From Takakia lepidozioides (taxonomy: Eukaryota; Streptophyta; Takakiopsida; Takakiales; Takakiaceae), in NCBI GenBank assembly GCA_030704615.1, contig CM060733.1, positions 2,232,001-2,296,000 on the forward strand: a stretch of 64,000 nt of DNA, read 5' to 3'. Position numbers and translations under genes: made by a program. The notes beneath the pieces are model-generated. The model was not told the origin of the DNA. It saw only the letters and a program-made list of their open reading frames with translations, and searched no databases. Of the stretch, positions 44,486 through 63,495 are shown piece after piece. Position 1 is the stretch's first letter. The number at the start of each line of letters is the position of its first letter.

Positions 44486-45095
44486 CTTCTGCGCTATGTG
44501 GGTGCTCTTCTTTTAGCAATCAGGTTCGTGCTTCCCTTGCGCACTTAAGCTATTGGCAATCGGTCACATGACTTTTTCAGGCGTTCTAGGTGGTAGGCGA
44601 ACCCACGTGGCTGGGCTACCAGGTTGCCGTGTTATGTAAAAAGCCTTATAATAAGCAGCAGATGAACCTGATTCCCGAAGATACTTACACCCCCACCTGG
44701 CTGCTACCATCATGATGCAGCAATCTAGAGTACTGCAGCGTGCACTTCTAGGTGGCCACAAGGCGGGAAAGCGCCGTCACTGCGCAGTCTTTGGATAAAT
44801 GTACATAACAGCTCCTGTGGGCAGCTAGAAGAAGCAATGCTTTGCTAGAGGGTGAGGGAGATGAAGAGAGGGGGGCGGGTTTCTAGATTTGGACCCAGAG
44901 AAGAGTTGACGGAAAGGATTATTAGCAGGTTATAATTGAGAGCGCTGTGCGAAAGAGGTCGGTTGTGGGAGTAGTAAAGTGCACTTGTTGTTGACTGCTC
45001 AATTAGAGTGAGTTTTTGGGAATTGAAGCGATTGCAAGTGCTAGAGGAAGTGAGCGCATTGTTCAGGAAGCATACAGCCATTCGGCGTTGGAGAA
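44486..45095. promoter_or_regulatory. Shared divergent promoter region
   Basis: 610 bp separate the ATG of the DUF455 gene (-) from the ATG of the TPR-SET gene (+). It must contain both 5' leaders and promoters. No definite TATA box or motif was identified. Confidence 0.5.
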
Positions 45096-47411
45096 ATGGG
45101 AGATGAAGACCTGGCAGATGTGGGGGATAGGTTGCAGCTGTATGAGCTTGGTTATTCCATAGATAGAGCTTCGAAGACTTTCAACAAAGAGGTCCTGTTG
45201 GAGGTTCATGTGAAGGTCATGGAGCGGTTTGAGGATCGCTACAGAAGCTTCGACGCTGTCGATCCCCAGTGCGGGACATTATTAAAAGCCCTGCCTATTA
45301 TTGATGATGTGTCTATGGGTTCTCCTGAAGGCATGTTGACAGGCTTGCGAGCTGTTGGTATGAGAGTTTTGACAGTGGGCGAGCGCGGCAATGGACTTGT
45401 TCTGTATGCCCATCTCTGCGCCAAAGCTTTTATCGTGGCGTGTTGCCAAAGTCTTCTGGAGGATGAGGAGGGCTTGGGGGTGAGGCTCCTCATCTATGAT
45501 TATGCCGTCATGAATAGCTCCTGGGATGAAGTGCAGTCGCGTTATCCGGAGGGTGCTAAGGTGGCGATCAAGCAGCCATTCTTGAAACGCCTGAAAGATA
45601 AGAGTATTGCCCTGCATGTCGATCATGCCCGGGACATTGTAGTGTTATCCGGCGGCAGCCCCTTGGACGCTTTGGATGCAAACGCTCTACGCGCTCGAGG
45701 AAATTCCAGGTTTGCTAAAACCGATTTTACTGGAGCCATCGAACTCCACTCCCGATCTATTAAAAAGTGCATGGAAGAGAACCCATGGACCTCCCAAAGA
45801 ACGAATACATGCAGGAAAGCGGGTGAATCGATTGAAGAGGGTGGTCCAGAGAGATGGAGGTAGCGGTACTGTCGTATTCGAATAGAGCAGAAGCATGGAT
45901 GAAGCTGTGCAACTATGATAACGCTTTGGCAGATGCCAACAAAGCACTTGAGTGGGAGCCTGGATATGTGAAGAGCATGGTGCGGAAGGGATGTGCATTG
46001 CATGGCCTCCATGAATATAGCCAAGCTTTGACGTGTCTGGAGACAGCCCTCGCCTGCGGCCCAGACGACAAGGTCATCCTGGCAACGCTTGAAAGGAGTA
46101 GGAGCTGTGGAGCTCAAAGCTCATCTGGAATGTTTAGCGACGTCCTCTCCTCTTTTCTGCTAAACGGTGGAACAGGCAACCCACCGGAGTGCGGGGAGTA
46201 CGTTGGGCCTGTGGAGGTGCGTATGGTGCAAGGCAAGCGTCAGAGGGGTCTATTTGTGAACAAAGATGTGCAAGCAGGAGATCTACTGCTGGTGAGTAAT
46301 GCACTGGCAGTTGGACGCCCTGAGAACGACTGCAGCTTCGAGTTTGGGATGATGTGTATTGCAGGGAAGGTCGGCATGGCGGTGAAGGAAGATTTAATGT
46401 CTGCCCTTTCTGCTGCTCTTCTGACTTCCCTAGCTCCTTCAAAGCGGTTGCATCAACTTTATAGCTTGGCTGAGGGGGATGGGCAGAGACCTCTGACTCT
46501 TCCAGCCATGGCCCTATTCCAGCCCAGTAGTGGTTGGGTGCCCACTAGTTCAGAGACCTTGGAGTTTGAATTGAAAGGGTCCGTCGTATCGTCTCGCACA
46601 ATTGCATGCTCGAGTCCAGATTTCTGGCCAGGCATCTGATGGGGAAAGAGTGCATTAGCCCGGGTGTGGGCCTTTGGGTGCTCCCATCTTTCATCAACCA
46701 CTCCTGTGCTCCCAATGCAGGAAGAATGCATGTGGGAGATGCTCTATTCCTGCATGCCATGCGCGACTTGCAGGCAGGGGAGGAGATCACACCCTTGACT
46801 ATGGCAACGGTGATGATATACTGATGCCGGTGAATGTGCGGCAGATCCAGACACGCCAATGGGAGTTCCATTGCAAGTGTACCCGCTGCACCTTCGAGGA
46901 GAAAATCTTCACTGAATTTCACGAGAAATTTGCCTCTCTTAAAAAGTTGCAGAATGTGCAGATTCCTCTAGTTAAAGAACCCAACCGTCCGCCCCCTGAT
47001 TACAAGCAGTTTTGCAAACTCGTTCACATGCTAGAGCAGGTCTTGGATTCCCTCATCACGTTCAAGCCAAAAGAGAAGATGCTGATTCGAGCTTCATTTG
47101 CGTTGATATACTTCAAAAATTTTGAGTATGTGGCATTGCGCCCACTGTCTGGGTTCACGCCACCACCAGCAGAGACCGTGGTCGATCTCATAGCTGAGGT
47201 CTGCCCAAATCACGACGCTGCCTTCCATGTTGCGGTAGTGAGGTTGAACGATTTTGTGAGAAAAGGAGACCAAGTCAGCCCTGCGTTCCAAAGAGCAGAC
47301 CAGCAGGCTAAACAGATTTGTAGAGCTAGGTTGGGGAAGCAGAGTGAGGCAGTAGTTGCCGCTGCAATCCAAGCACGAGCTCAGGTCAGCTACGGTGTTA
47401 GGCAGCCTTGA
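45096..47411 (+). pseudogene. TPR-SET domain protein, broken by three frameshifts
   Basis: Three frames follow each other without introns. Frame 1 (45096 to ~45850): a leader domain with LKRLKDKSIALHVDHARD, then TPR start RARGNSRFAKTDFTGAIELH. Frame 2 (~45854-46600): TPRs SNRAEAWMKLCNYDNALADA and HEYSQALTCLETAL, then the SET N-part KRQRGLFVNKDVQAGDLLLV. Next frames: the SET core FINHSCAPNAGRMHVGDALF (NHSC motif) and DYGNGDDI near 46800, then the post-SET cysteines FHCKCTRC and a helical C-terminus to 47411. Shifts are near 45850, 46605 and 46795. Plant TPR-SET proteins of this build resemble SMYD-type lysine methyltransferases. Apart from the shifts the sequence is well kept, so this is either a recent pseudogene or an assembly with indel errors. 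Confidence 0.8.
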
Positions 47412-48329
47412 CCTGGTTGTGGGTGCTGGGGAGTGTTTTCCAAATTTTGTGCGTAAGAGTGCCAGAATTTTTAGTGCATAGAAGTTTTGGTCTGGAGCCC
47501 TTGGAGTGAAAGGAGGTTCTGCTTGTGTTTCTGGAATCACAGGGACTTCTACACATGGTTCTGTAATTCACCCAGTACCGGCAAGCGCACATTACATTAC
47601 AAAACAAAAATTTCTCTCTCCCTCCATGGACTACCACCCAGGCTTCCACTTGTGCATCGCACTGTTTTACAGACTAGGACAGTGGGCCTGAGATGAACTC
47701 ACTAAGTCATGGAGGATTAGTAACATGCGATAAAAAGGTCATGTGAAGTTAGAGGAAAGCTTGGGAGGGTTAAAGATGTTGCAGATGAGATCTGCCACTG
47801 CCCGGAACCTCATTGCAGATTTGCAATAGAACAAGATATTACATACCCAGTTCAGCAAAGTCTTCACCTTTTCGATGCATCCTGTGTGGAAAACACCAGG
47901 ACAGGTAGAAGAGCCAGTGAAAGTTTGCTTGGGAAAGTCATGAGGTAATCATTGGAATGTGAAGCTTGACTCTGGCTTCACTCTGAAAACTCTAAATCGG
48001 GTTTAGCTTGGCAGCAGTGATATCAAGCAGTCTGCTAATCAAAAGAGCAGCTATCCACACCTGGTACAAATCTAACATTGGCCTGATGGAAGATAGATCT
48101 TCTGCATGAGTAAAGGACGGTAGTCACAGCAATACAACTCATTTTCACCACCATGACATGGGCTTGGATACAACAATGCGCTCTGTTATATACCTAGGAA
48201 CCGTAAAACATCCAAAATACTCTCACCAATGCTTTCTTCATCTGAACTATCCTTAAAAAGGAAAACCTTATCCTGCAGGGCTCTAATCAAATCAATGTAC
48301 ATATGCGCATATAGGTACAGCTATTGCAA
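47412..48329. other. Convergent 3' region, no gene recognised
   Basis: It lies between the end of the TPR-SET gene (+) and the stop of the cysteine desulfurase gene (-). No domain or repeat recognised. Confidence 0.45.
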
Positions 48330-55454
<7,125 letters not shown>

Positions 55455-56080
55455 GGCTGCCAAATCCTTCAAATCTTTCAAACATCAACCGACAGCGGTA
55501 CAAATAAGACCTCAGACTCTCCAATATAAACCCTTCAATGTAAATGTGAAATCTAAACGAAACCCAACTGCTCATAACAGAGCAAACAGCGTGAATCAAA
55601 TCAACAAGATCCAACAAACTCCAGTAACTATGCATACACACATCTGGTGCATGCACCCACAGCAATGGTGTGCAGGTTACAGAGTAGGTGCCTTCATTTG
55701 TTCTCTGCAGCGTCAATCCATCCGAAATCTCAAGAAAAGTTTCTGATTTTGTTAAACCTACCTTCCACAGATTTGTCTCAGTAGCCCTAAACGCCCAACT
55801 TGAAGGTAATAACAACTGGAAATTTTATATCTCCCATCAACAAGGATTACACTTTCACCACTGTAAAATATTCAACATAATTGTTGAATGACACCATAAT
55901 TTACATTTCCTTTCGACATCGTGTGTGTATGTATATATATATATATATATGTGCTAGTCATATGTTGAGTAGTTCAAACTTCAAACCATTCACATCAAAT
56001 GGGTCCTGATGAGATGGTAGCAAGGAATATAATTAGGTAATTTCAAAGCAAAAAATTTAAAAATATATATATGAACCGAA
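55455..56080. other. Upstream of SufS, intergenic
   Basis: Contains the presumed SufS promoter and 5' leader and a short (AT)n tract at about 55932-55950. No other feature seen. Confidence 0.4.
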
Positions 56081-56084
56081 GGAA

Positions 56085-56225
56085 GCATAAATTATGATCT
56101 CCTGACCCCTAGGGCTACCACCTTCCGGCGGGAAGGTGGACACCTTTGTGAAATCGATCGGTGGATTGAACCCACAACCACTTCCAAAGTCTTATATGCC
56201 CAATACTATTGGGCTGAGTACAACT
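56085..56225 (-). mobile_element. tRNA-derived SINE, copy 3
   Basis: Reverse orientation, with B box ggattgaacc at 56163-56172 and body ctagggctaccaccttccgg matching the other two copies. More diverged, with the A-box region as caatactattgggctgag. Confidence 0.7.
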
Positions 56226-56317
56226 TGGTTGTTGCAATAAATAGGTACATGTTTATGTTTAGCCCAATATGCTTTTTGTAATACCACACTAGGGCTACGC
56301 ATTGCTCCGCACTAGTG

Positions 56318-57089
56318 GTGATGACCAGTGTTGGGCGGTTCTTGCCTTTGTGAAGGAACCTTCGGTTCCGGTTCCACAAATTTTTGAAGAGACGGTTCCG
56401 GATCCGGATCCGGTTATTTTTTATTAAGGCGGTTCCGGTCCGGTTCAGGTTCCGACTTTTTAACATGGGGGCGGTTCCGGTTACCGGTTAGTTGCTGGAA
56501 AAAAAACACCGGTTCCGGTTAGGTTCCGGTTCTTTTTTAAAAATATATTAAATTCTTTTAATTTTTTATTCTTCTGGAAAATTAGATGAACTGATCTGAT
56601 TGGTCATACTGAGAATTTTCAACTAAAACCAGGGAATTTATTAGTAAAACAGAAGTAAATAAACTTATATGTTTTTTGTGATTGTCTTTTATGGTATATA
56701 TAACTAGTTATATATGCATGGTCTCCATTAAAAACGGAAAACCAGAGATTTTATAAGTTGTCGTACGGTGTAGCAAAGAACAACTAAAACAAACTAACTA
56801 CATAAGGATCTTAATTCAAAATACAAAACAAATTAAACATGTGTAATTCTATGGTTACCTTTTATGGTGCAGCAAAAGCACAACTAAAAAAAACTACATA
56901 AATTTGGACCGGAACCGGAACCGGAACCGCTTTGGAGATGGAACCGCCGGTTCCCACACATGTGGTCGTAGCTGGAACCGCCGGTTCCGGTTCCCACACA
57001 ATCCCCAATGAGCGGTTCCGGTTCCGGTTCCAGTTCTGCACAGGCGGGTCCGGTTCTGGTCCGGGTAACCGCCCAACACTGGTGATGAC
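56318..57089. mobile_element. Non-autonomous hAT-type element with 8-bp TSD
   Basis: The element runs 56326-57081 with TIRs CAGTGTTGGGCGGTT and AACCGCCCAACACTG (15 bp perfect). It is flanked on both sides by the identical octamer gtgatgac (56318-56325 and 57082-57089). 8-bp duplications and CAGTG ends are typical of hAT elements. Both subterminal regions carry many copies of GGTTCCGG in opposite orientation, about a dozen on each side, as expected for transposase-binding sites. The centre is AT-rich and has no transposase. Confidence 0.9.
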
Positions 57090-58373
57090 TTCTTATGAGA
57101 ACAATGTTCCTTTTGATTGGAAATGTATTTTATGCAAAAAAAATTAGGAACGGTATAAAAACTTAATGCAGACATGATCTGATGGTACTTTCGTCGGATT
57201 TAGGCAGCATGGCAGGCTTCCTATCAAATCTTCCCCACTTTTTTTACTCTGGATTCACTATTAGATATTTTAGAATGCAAGGGATTGTTAGACAGTGATG
57301 AGTAGCCTATTGGTAAGATATTGTTAAGGTGATGGTAGTGGAGGCGATGAGGTAGAAGATTTGATTCTTGATGGGTGGTAGTGTCATCTTTGGCTTCTAA
57401 GGTTAGTGTTACCCCTTTAATGTGTAACTCCTCTTAGTCCATTTTAAACAACCAAATTTGGACTTCGAGACCAAGTGTGAGTTACACCAAGTAGAGTTAC
57501 ACTCATCTGCCGTGTAACCAAGTATAACCTCAAGTGGAGTTACATTCCACACCATGTATCCCGACTGGAGTTTACAATCCATCTTTGTAAACCACTATCA
57601 CCTAGACTGAAGTTACATTCCTTTCAGTTCCATGTCACTCTTAAGACTAGATGGTGGGAAGATTCAATCTGTTGGAAATCGGCCTTCTGTCTTGTTAGAT
57701 ATTATACGTGTGCATAAACTCCATACATTCTTCCTATGGTTCTCTATTTTATGTGTTATTTTGTTACAATCACCTCAGCCAACTTCCCTCATCCCCCCGG
57801 ACACCCACGAACACAACTATGCTTAGTCAGTCCAAACAACCATGAGACCAATGCCAAAGCCACAGCAACCTTGCGTATTTATACATAGCCAGCAATAGAC
57901 AATTCAATCTACACTGGATGTCCCTACAGAGTCGTGACACCTCAAATAGACACATCTCTGAGTCATACTCGGACAACACTGAATCCGCCACATCCCATCG
58001 CGAACTAAGGGCCACGTTTTCAGGCGAAAACGAGGCCACCCCCATTGCAAAGCAGACAGCCTCAAGATCAAAAACTTCCACCAAACACACTGTGAGTTGT
58101 TAGGTGGTGAACATGTCCAGCACTCCAACTAGCTCCAAACGATCCCATGGAGCCACCAGCCATCCTGCGCCACCCTCTTTACAACCGCACGAGTCAATAT
58201 AACCACTTATGGGCACCAATGAGTTACTAGTGCATGCTTCACCTCCAATACCCACCAATACTAAGGGAATTGCACTCCCGCCTCGGCCGCCATCAAACAT
58301 CAATGCAGGGAGCGATCCACCTCCACCAATATAACCCAATGCGCAGAATGCTAGCAATGCAGTACCTAGTGGT
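57090..58373. other. Intergenic, nothing firm
   Basis: At 57415-57620 the motif gagttac/gtgtaac recurs about eight times at irregular spacing. A glycine-rich open frame at 58357-58100 (-) is not recognised. Confidence 0.35.
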
Positions 58374-58694
58374 TGTCAAGTTATTTTACCACTAGTGTGA
58401 AACTAGCTAGGAAATAGCTATCTTTTACATATTGACATTTGGGATTGGCCCAAGTGTCAATCCAGGGGTCAAGGCAGATTTAGGCCCTGGAGTGGTTATC
58501 TTCACGGCAAGCGCGGGAGGCTCATCTTTCTCGAGTTGAGCCTCACCGCGCCTAGCTATGGCGCCGTAGTGTGGATTCCCCATGGCGTGGGGTGCACTTG
58601 GCTTGACTTGTATTTGAGTGATGAGGTTATATATGCATGAGTTTATGCTTCAGCTTTGTGAGCTCGCATGAGCTTGTATTCTTCTTCTTTATCA
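58374..58694 (+). mobile_element. 5' LTR (U3-truncated) of a second Ty3/gypsy element
   Basis: Over 90% similar to 34970-34650 on the opposite strand, from tgtcaagttattttacc to the terminal ttatca. A TATA-like box ttatatatgc lies at about 58627. The upstream ~180 bp of the related LTR is missing or replaced here. Confidence 0.75.
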
Positions 58695-59369
58695 CTCGAG
58701 AAAGATGAGCTCGTATCTGTGAGTGCCAGATACGAGTTAGTTGTAGCACTTGTGGTTTTTGCTTGAGAATGAGAGAAACCAAGTTGTTATGCAAGGAGCA
58801 CCATGGAGCTCTTGGTTGTTAGAAGCGGAGGCGATGTGGGTTATGAGGTGGTAGACCTTGGCATTCGATCTTCAGCTTCAGAGATGAAAGCACCATGTTG
58901 CAGGTAATTCCAGAGCACCTTGATGGTTTCAGATTGTGTACATGCATGAGCAAACACGATTGGGAAGAGGACCAGTCAAGAACAGGTTATAGTGGCTTTG
59001 GTGGCAAAGTGAGAACTGGACTTGGGAATGCGAGCTTCATTGTGTGAAGGATTGCAAGACCAAGCGAAAGGGCTGATTTGGCTTGGGGCAAATCAGTGCA
59101 CTTTGTGGAGTATGGTGAGATTGGGTTTCAATCTCGAGCTTCAGCATTGAGAGGGCTCTTGTCATGGCAAGAGCAGGGCTGGAACAGGAGCTAAGAGGTG
59201 CGGCAAGGCCATGGAATGTGCACCTAGGGTTTCAGAGCTTGGAAGAAGAGCTCTTGCACCACAAGAGAAGTGTCTTGTGGCTGGAAATGTAAGCCTTAGG
59301 GTTTCAGGAGCTTGGCAAAGGCTATGGAGTGCTTAGTCTTGTCTTAGAGAGCATCAAGGAGCCAAGGAG

Positions 59370-59860
59370 CCAAGATAGGGGGCTGATATCTCTTGTGTGA
59401 AGAGGTTGCATGTGTGGAGCATGTATTCAGCTCATTGAAGCTTCCATCTTCAAGCTTGGAGGGCAAGCAAGGAAGAGGGAAGGGCTGACTTCCCTTATGT
59501 GAGGGCAATGTATGTGTGGAGCATGCTATCAGCCTGGTGAAGGCTTGCACTTTTAGGTGTGGGAGTGCAAGAAAGGAAGGAAGGGCTGGTTTCCCTGTAG
59601 GGCATGGTAGAGCATGCTTTCAGCCTGCTGAAGCTTGTATTATCAGGTTTGTGGGTGCAAGAAATGAAGCAAAGGAGCTGATTCTCTTATGGTGAGAGTG
59701 GGGCATGTGTGGAGCATGCCTTCAGCCCATTGAGGCTCTTGTTTTCAAGCCTTAGAGAGCTAGAACAGAAGGTCTAGGGCTGGTTTCCACTTGGAGTGAA
59801 AGAACAGCACTTGTAGGGCCTATGTGAGTTGGGGTTTCAACTTCAAGCTTGAAGGGAGCG
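59370..59860. repeat. Tandem repeat of ~95-100 bp, five copies
   Basis: The units share gggctgatttcc-like starts (near 59390, 59483, 59585, 59676, 59776), tgtgtggagcatgc, a cagcc(t/c)g(c/g)tgaagctt block and a gtgcaagaaagga block. Confidence 0.7.
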
Positions 59861-60229
59861 CAACTCTTGAAGCAACAGGTGTAGAGGGCTGGAAAGGCTC
59901 TAAGACAGATGCTATGGCCAATGAGAGTGCTTGAATGAGTGCTCACAAGGGCTGGGAACCAGCAGGGCTTGGTTGTTTGCCATTGAGTTTAGTGGCGTGT
60001 TTGGGGAGGCTAAGTGAGAAAGAAGGCTTGGTTTGTGGCAACCACCTCATGGCTTAGGGCTACTATGGTGGTGTGTGGGAGCCGAAAGAGCAAGGATACC
60101 TTGCTGATTTCCTCACAGCCACCATAGCTCGGTGGAAAGAAGCCTAGAGTCCAAGAGACACAAACCCTAGCTTGGCGTGGCTAAACCCCTTGGAGAAATG
60201 GCTAAACTGCCAGAGCGGCCATGTGTGGG

Positions 60230-61420
60230 GCTGTGACAGGCTGTGGAAGCTGTGTCAGGCTGTGACTCTGTGAGGGCTGTGTCAGGCTGTGTGGCGAGCT
60301 GTGAAGGGCTTGTGACGGGCTGTGCCCAGTGGCCTTGTGGGGCTGTGACGGGCTGTGATGGGCTGTGGCAGGCTGTGTGCCCAAGCTGTGACAGGCTGTG
60401 ACAGGCTGTGAGGCTGTGATGGGCTGTGACAGGCTGTGCCCTGTGCCCTGTGGGCTGTGTCAGGCTGTGACAGGCTGTGCCAGTGGCCTTTGGGGCTGTG
60501 ACGGGCTGTGCGGGGCTGTGACCGGCTGTGCCCATGGCCTTGGGGGCTGTGACAGGCCGTGCCCCTGGCCTTTGGGGATGTGTGACGGGCTGTGAGGGGC
60601 TGTGACAGGCCATGCCTGAGGCCTTTGAGGCTGTGTGGGCTGTGAAGGGCTGTGAGGCTGTGTGACAGGCTGTGCTGTGAGGCTGTGGGGCTGTGACGGG
60701 CTGTGCAGGCTGTGGCGGCTGTGACGGGCTGTGACGGCCGTGCCTGAGGCCTTTGAGGGGCTGTGACGGGCTGTGAGGGGCTGTGACAGGCCGTGCCCAT
60801 GGCCTTTGGGGCTGTGACGGGCTGTGAGGGGCTGTGACAGGCCGTGCCTGAGGCCTTTGGGGCTGTGACGGGCTGTGAGGGGCTGTGACAGGCCGTGCCC
60901 ATGGCCTTTGGGGCTGTGACGGGCTGTGAGGGGCTGTGACAGGCCGTGCCCATGGCCTTTGGGGCTGTGACGGGCTGTGAGGGGCTGTGACAGGCCGTGC
61001 CTGAGGCTTTGAGGCTGTGATGGGGCTGTGGCAAGCCGTGTGGACGGCTGTGATGGGGCTGTGATGGCTGTGACAGGCTGTGCCCTGTGCCTGTGGCTGT
61101 GACGGGCTGTGAGGGGCTGTGACAGGCCGTGCCCATGGCCTTTGGGGCTGTGACGGGCTGTGAGGGGCTGTGACAGGCCGTGCCTGAGGCCTTTGGGGCT
61201 GTGACGGGCTGTGAGGGGCTGTGACAGGCCGTGTGCCTTTGAGGGCTGTGACTGTGACTGTGAGGGGCTGTGACAGGCTGTGAGGGGCCAGGCTGTGAGT
61301 GGCCTGTGGGACTGTGACGGCTGTGACCAGTGAGCTGTGTGGGCCTGTGCTGGTCTGTGGTGGCCCGTGTTGACCTGTGGACGGCCTGTGCTGACTCGTG
61401 GAGGCACTGGTGGACTGCCT
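60230..61420. repeat. GC-rich minisatellite, ~52-bp unit built of GGGCTGTGA
   Basis: Higher-order units of about 52 bp (ggctgtgacaggccgtgccc plus atggcctttggg) recur near 60790, 60842, 60893, 60945, 61124, 61174 and elsewhere. Each is made of 9-10-bp GGGCTGTGA/C subrepeats. The array is open in more than one minus-strand frame because its period is not interrupted by stop triplets. Confidence 0.9.
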
Positions 61421-62063
61421 AAGGACTGGCATGTGGTCTGGAAGGCCGAATTTTGAAGCTCGTGGAGGGCGGTTTGAGGAGTATCTTCATGATATTCCCA
61501 TGGTCATGCAAGTGAGGATAGAGAGGAGAGGCAGAGTGTTGGGATGAGAGCATGCTGGGGTTAGGCATTGCTTTAGCTTCTCTTCCTCGTAGTTTCCACC
61601 CTCTCATTAGGCCAAGACCTTTCCGTAGGTGGAGGCAAGAGTCAGTCCGGGTTTGGGCTGGGGTGTCCTTGCAGGAGCAACACCGTGGAGTTGTTTTTGG
61701 TGTGGGGGAGTTGTCGTCTGATTTCTTGTGTTTGGATCCCCTCCATACCTGCATGCTTGACTGTGCGCCATGCTAGTTTTGTGTGGGCGCTTGTTTTTAT
61801 AGGTGATTGGTCCGGATTTGATCACCGGCCAGTCCTAGAGCATGCTGTCGATGGTGAGGCTGGGGTGATGACCAGCCAGACCATCATTGTTTCTCCTGTG
61901 GTGAGGTTGGAGGTGATGACCAGCCAACCATAGGAGTGCTTGCGGTGGATGCAGGTACAGGTGTAGGCTATGTTAGGAACTTAGTATTCCAAACCATAAG
62001 CCGCAACAGGTTCTCTACCCGGTTACCTTGTGGAGAGGGGGTTAGGGACATGTTCATGACCGG

Positions 62064-63495
62064 TTGAGTGTCAACACGGAGGTGCCACTAGTTGCTGGGG
62101 ACAGTGCCGGTTCGAGCACTAGCGATACTAGTGGGTACACGAGACGAGGTGTGCGGTTTAGGCCACCTTCACCTCCTGTGTCTTCCACGGAAGGTTCTGA
62201 TTCGGATTGTGAATCAGGAGGACTCATACCGGCGGTGCAAGTTGTTTCTTTGCCATTGTTGTGGGACACAATGGAGGAGATGTATGGAGCTACCAAGGGC
62301 CACGAAGGTACTCTGGGGCGGTGGGCACCATCGAGTTGGATGATTTTATCCAAGAGTTTGATAGTTGGTGTGATTTGCAGCAAATGCGCAATCCACAACT
62401 ATTTACGCCTTTCATGGCATGGAAGGGGCTGTTTCAGCACCTTGAGGGCCGCCTATGGATGATTACCATGAGTTCAGGCGGGGGCATGAGGTTGAGATCG
62501 AGGAGTGGAGGATGTACTGGTCACCCGACTATGTCTCCATCACTAGGGGCACTAGAGCCACGAGGGCAGTGGCTACACCTGCCGCTGCACCGGCAGCTTC
62601 AGCAAGCAGCAGTGGGACTGGTGGTACAGTAGCTACGACGTCCACCCAAGCCACTACCGCACCAGCACTAGCACCCGTGCCTGCCTTCAACCCTGTTGTG
62701 GAGTTCTTCGAAGAGTTGAGAGGGAACTACCAAGGGGTGAGGACAGAGAAGTTGCGGAGCTTGCAAGAGTTCCAACGGAAGCCGACCGAGAGCTTGAGGG
62801 AGGCTTTCACTCGCATGAGGCGCTTGATAAATGTAACCCAAGGGGTTACGGAAGCTCAGGCAGTCCAATTCTGGTATGGGATATTGGACAAGGAGCTGAG
62901 GAGAAGGGTGCGGGATGCAACTCTCCTACAAGCGGCCCAACCCACCTTAGCAAATGTGTTTTTGCTGGCAGAGCGGATAGAGCTCAACATGGTGGAGGAA
63001 CGAGTGGTCATGGTGGGATTTGCTAAGGAGACACCACGGGGTAGTGGTGCTCCTAGCCAACCACTACCTCAACGTGCTCAAGGCAACAAGGGGGCTCAGG
63101 TGAAGCTCAGGGAAGGGCAGAGAGGACCTCAGATGCAGGGGTCTCTCCCTTCATTTGCTGGCCAACAACGGGCGGATGTGGTGTGCTGGACATGTGGAGG
63201 ACCCCATGTCAAGAAGGATTGTCCAGAGGGAGGCAAAGGGCCGGCACATGCACAGCCTGCACAGTTACAGTGTGGGCATTGTGGCAAGCACGGGCATGGA
63301 GAGGCTCAGTGTTATGGTTTGCATCCTGAGTTGCGCCCAGGCCAGTTCCAAGGGAACAATGGTGGCCGGGGGCGAGGTGGAGCAGCCCAGAGGGACGAGG
63401 TGGCCAGCCACGAGGCCAAGGGCAAGCTCAACGTGGCCAAGGACGCGGAGGTCAGGGTGTTGACCAAGGCATGGCCAACCGGCTTCAGCAGCTAG
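62064..63495 (+). pseudogene. gag of the second Ty3/gypsy element (frameshifted)
   Basis: It starts at 62064 (MSVNTEVPLVAG), shifts frame near 62315 into TIELDDFIQEFDSWCDLQQM, and again near 62450 into the long frame 62455-63495. This holds the retrotrans_gag core (FEELRGNYQGVRTEKLRSLQ, VTEAQAVQFWYGILDKELRR) and two CCHC zinc knuckles, CWTCGGPHVKKDC and CGHCGKHGHGEAQC, near 63185 and 63270. Gag packages the element RNA into particles. The two internal shifts make this copy defective. Confidence 0.85.

Larger units (their letters stand above)
58695..62063 (+). mobile_element. Long untranslated leader of the second Ty3/gypsy element
   Basis: 3.4 kb separate the LTR end from the gag ATG. The region lacks coding potential but is rich in tandem repeats: a ~95-100-bp repeat at 59370-59860 and a 52-bp minisatellite at 60230-61420. 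No standard tRNA-Met primer-binding site could be recognised after the LTR. Confidence 0.55.

Noticed and set aside
43617-44516. A 299-codon plus-strand frame
   Set aside because: Antisense to exons 1 and 2 of the DUF455 gene and the intron between; no domain, and the minus strand gives a clear spliced family member.
60167-61432. A 421-codon open frame on the minus strand
   Set aside because: It is only the translation of the GGGCTGTGA minisatellite (repeated PSQPVTAP-like peptide); overlapping minus frames are open as well, and the repeat length explains this.
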